DNA of 5,583 nucleotides from Bacteroidota bacterium (GTDB lineage Bacteria > Bacteroidota > Ignavibacteria > SZUA-365): the NCBI GenBank assembly GCA_018224345.1, contig JAGTUW010000304.1, positions 1-5,583 on the forward strand, written 5' to 3'. The notes beneath the pieces were generated by a model that did not search any database, had not been told where the DNA came from, and worked only from the letters and a program-made list of their open reading frames with translations. This document shows, in pieces, positions 5,575 to 5,583 of the stretch (its first letter is position 1; the number at the start of each line of letters is the position of its first letter). The position numbers and the translations under genes are program-made.

Positions 5575-5583
5575 CTTGCGTCA

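Overview
The window looks like a chromosomal segment from a bacterium of the Bacteroidota/Chlorobiota/Ignavibacteriota (FCB) group. Two things point there: a secreted protein ending in a type IX secretion (Por-type) C-terminal sorting domain, and a second, orphaned copy of such a domain on the other strand. The mix of genes with a clear Shine-Dalgarno site and others with none also fits. No rRNA, tRNA, transposase or integrase is visible. The exact lineage cannot be fixed from this sequence.

Layout. (1) 21-2321, plus strand: a 766-residue exported transglutaminase-like protein with a signal peptide, a Cys/His catalytic core, a carboxypeptidase-regulatory/Ig-like beta domain and a C-terminal sorting domain. 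(2) 2322-2459: a convergent spacer holding a 13-bp-arm inverted repeat, probably a structural terminator. (3) 2460-2738, minus: an encapsulated-ferritin (EncFtn) family protein with all its metal-site residues, but with neither an encapsulin shell gene beside it nor the usual shell-targeting tail. (4) 2739-3356: about 600 bases with no convincing gene, containing short direct and inverted repeats. (5) 3357-3812, minus: a small SET-domain lysine methyltransferase with a post-SET cysteine cluster; a possible 51-residue ORF (3828-3983) lies just upstream. (6) 4183-4380, minus: the decayed 3' end of another type IX secretion cargo gene, lying directly behind the DUF4332 gene and its terminator hairpin. 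(7) 4433-4843, minus: a DUF4332 protein with two helix-hairpin-helix motifs. (8) 4913-5305, minus: a YidB-like (DUF937-related) protein, preceded by a good candidate promoter and a leader with an inverted repeat. (9) 5306-5583: non-coding, ending in a 7-bp hairpin at the window edge.

How the parts relate. The four firm minus-strand genes (YidB-like, DUF4332, SET, EncFtn) are separated by 69 to about 620 bases. They look like individually transcribed housekeeping or stress-type genes rather than one tight operon; only YidB-like and DUF4332 are close enough to share a transcript. The most notable points are the orphan EncFtn, the SET methyltransferase in a bacterium, and the sorting-domain remnant that records a past deletion or insertion. 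I see no clear new multi-gene system.
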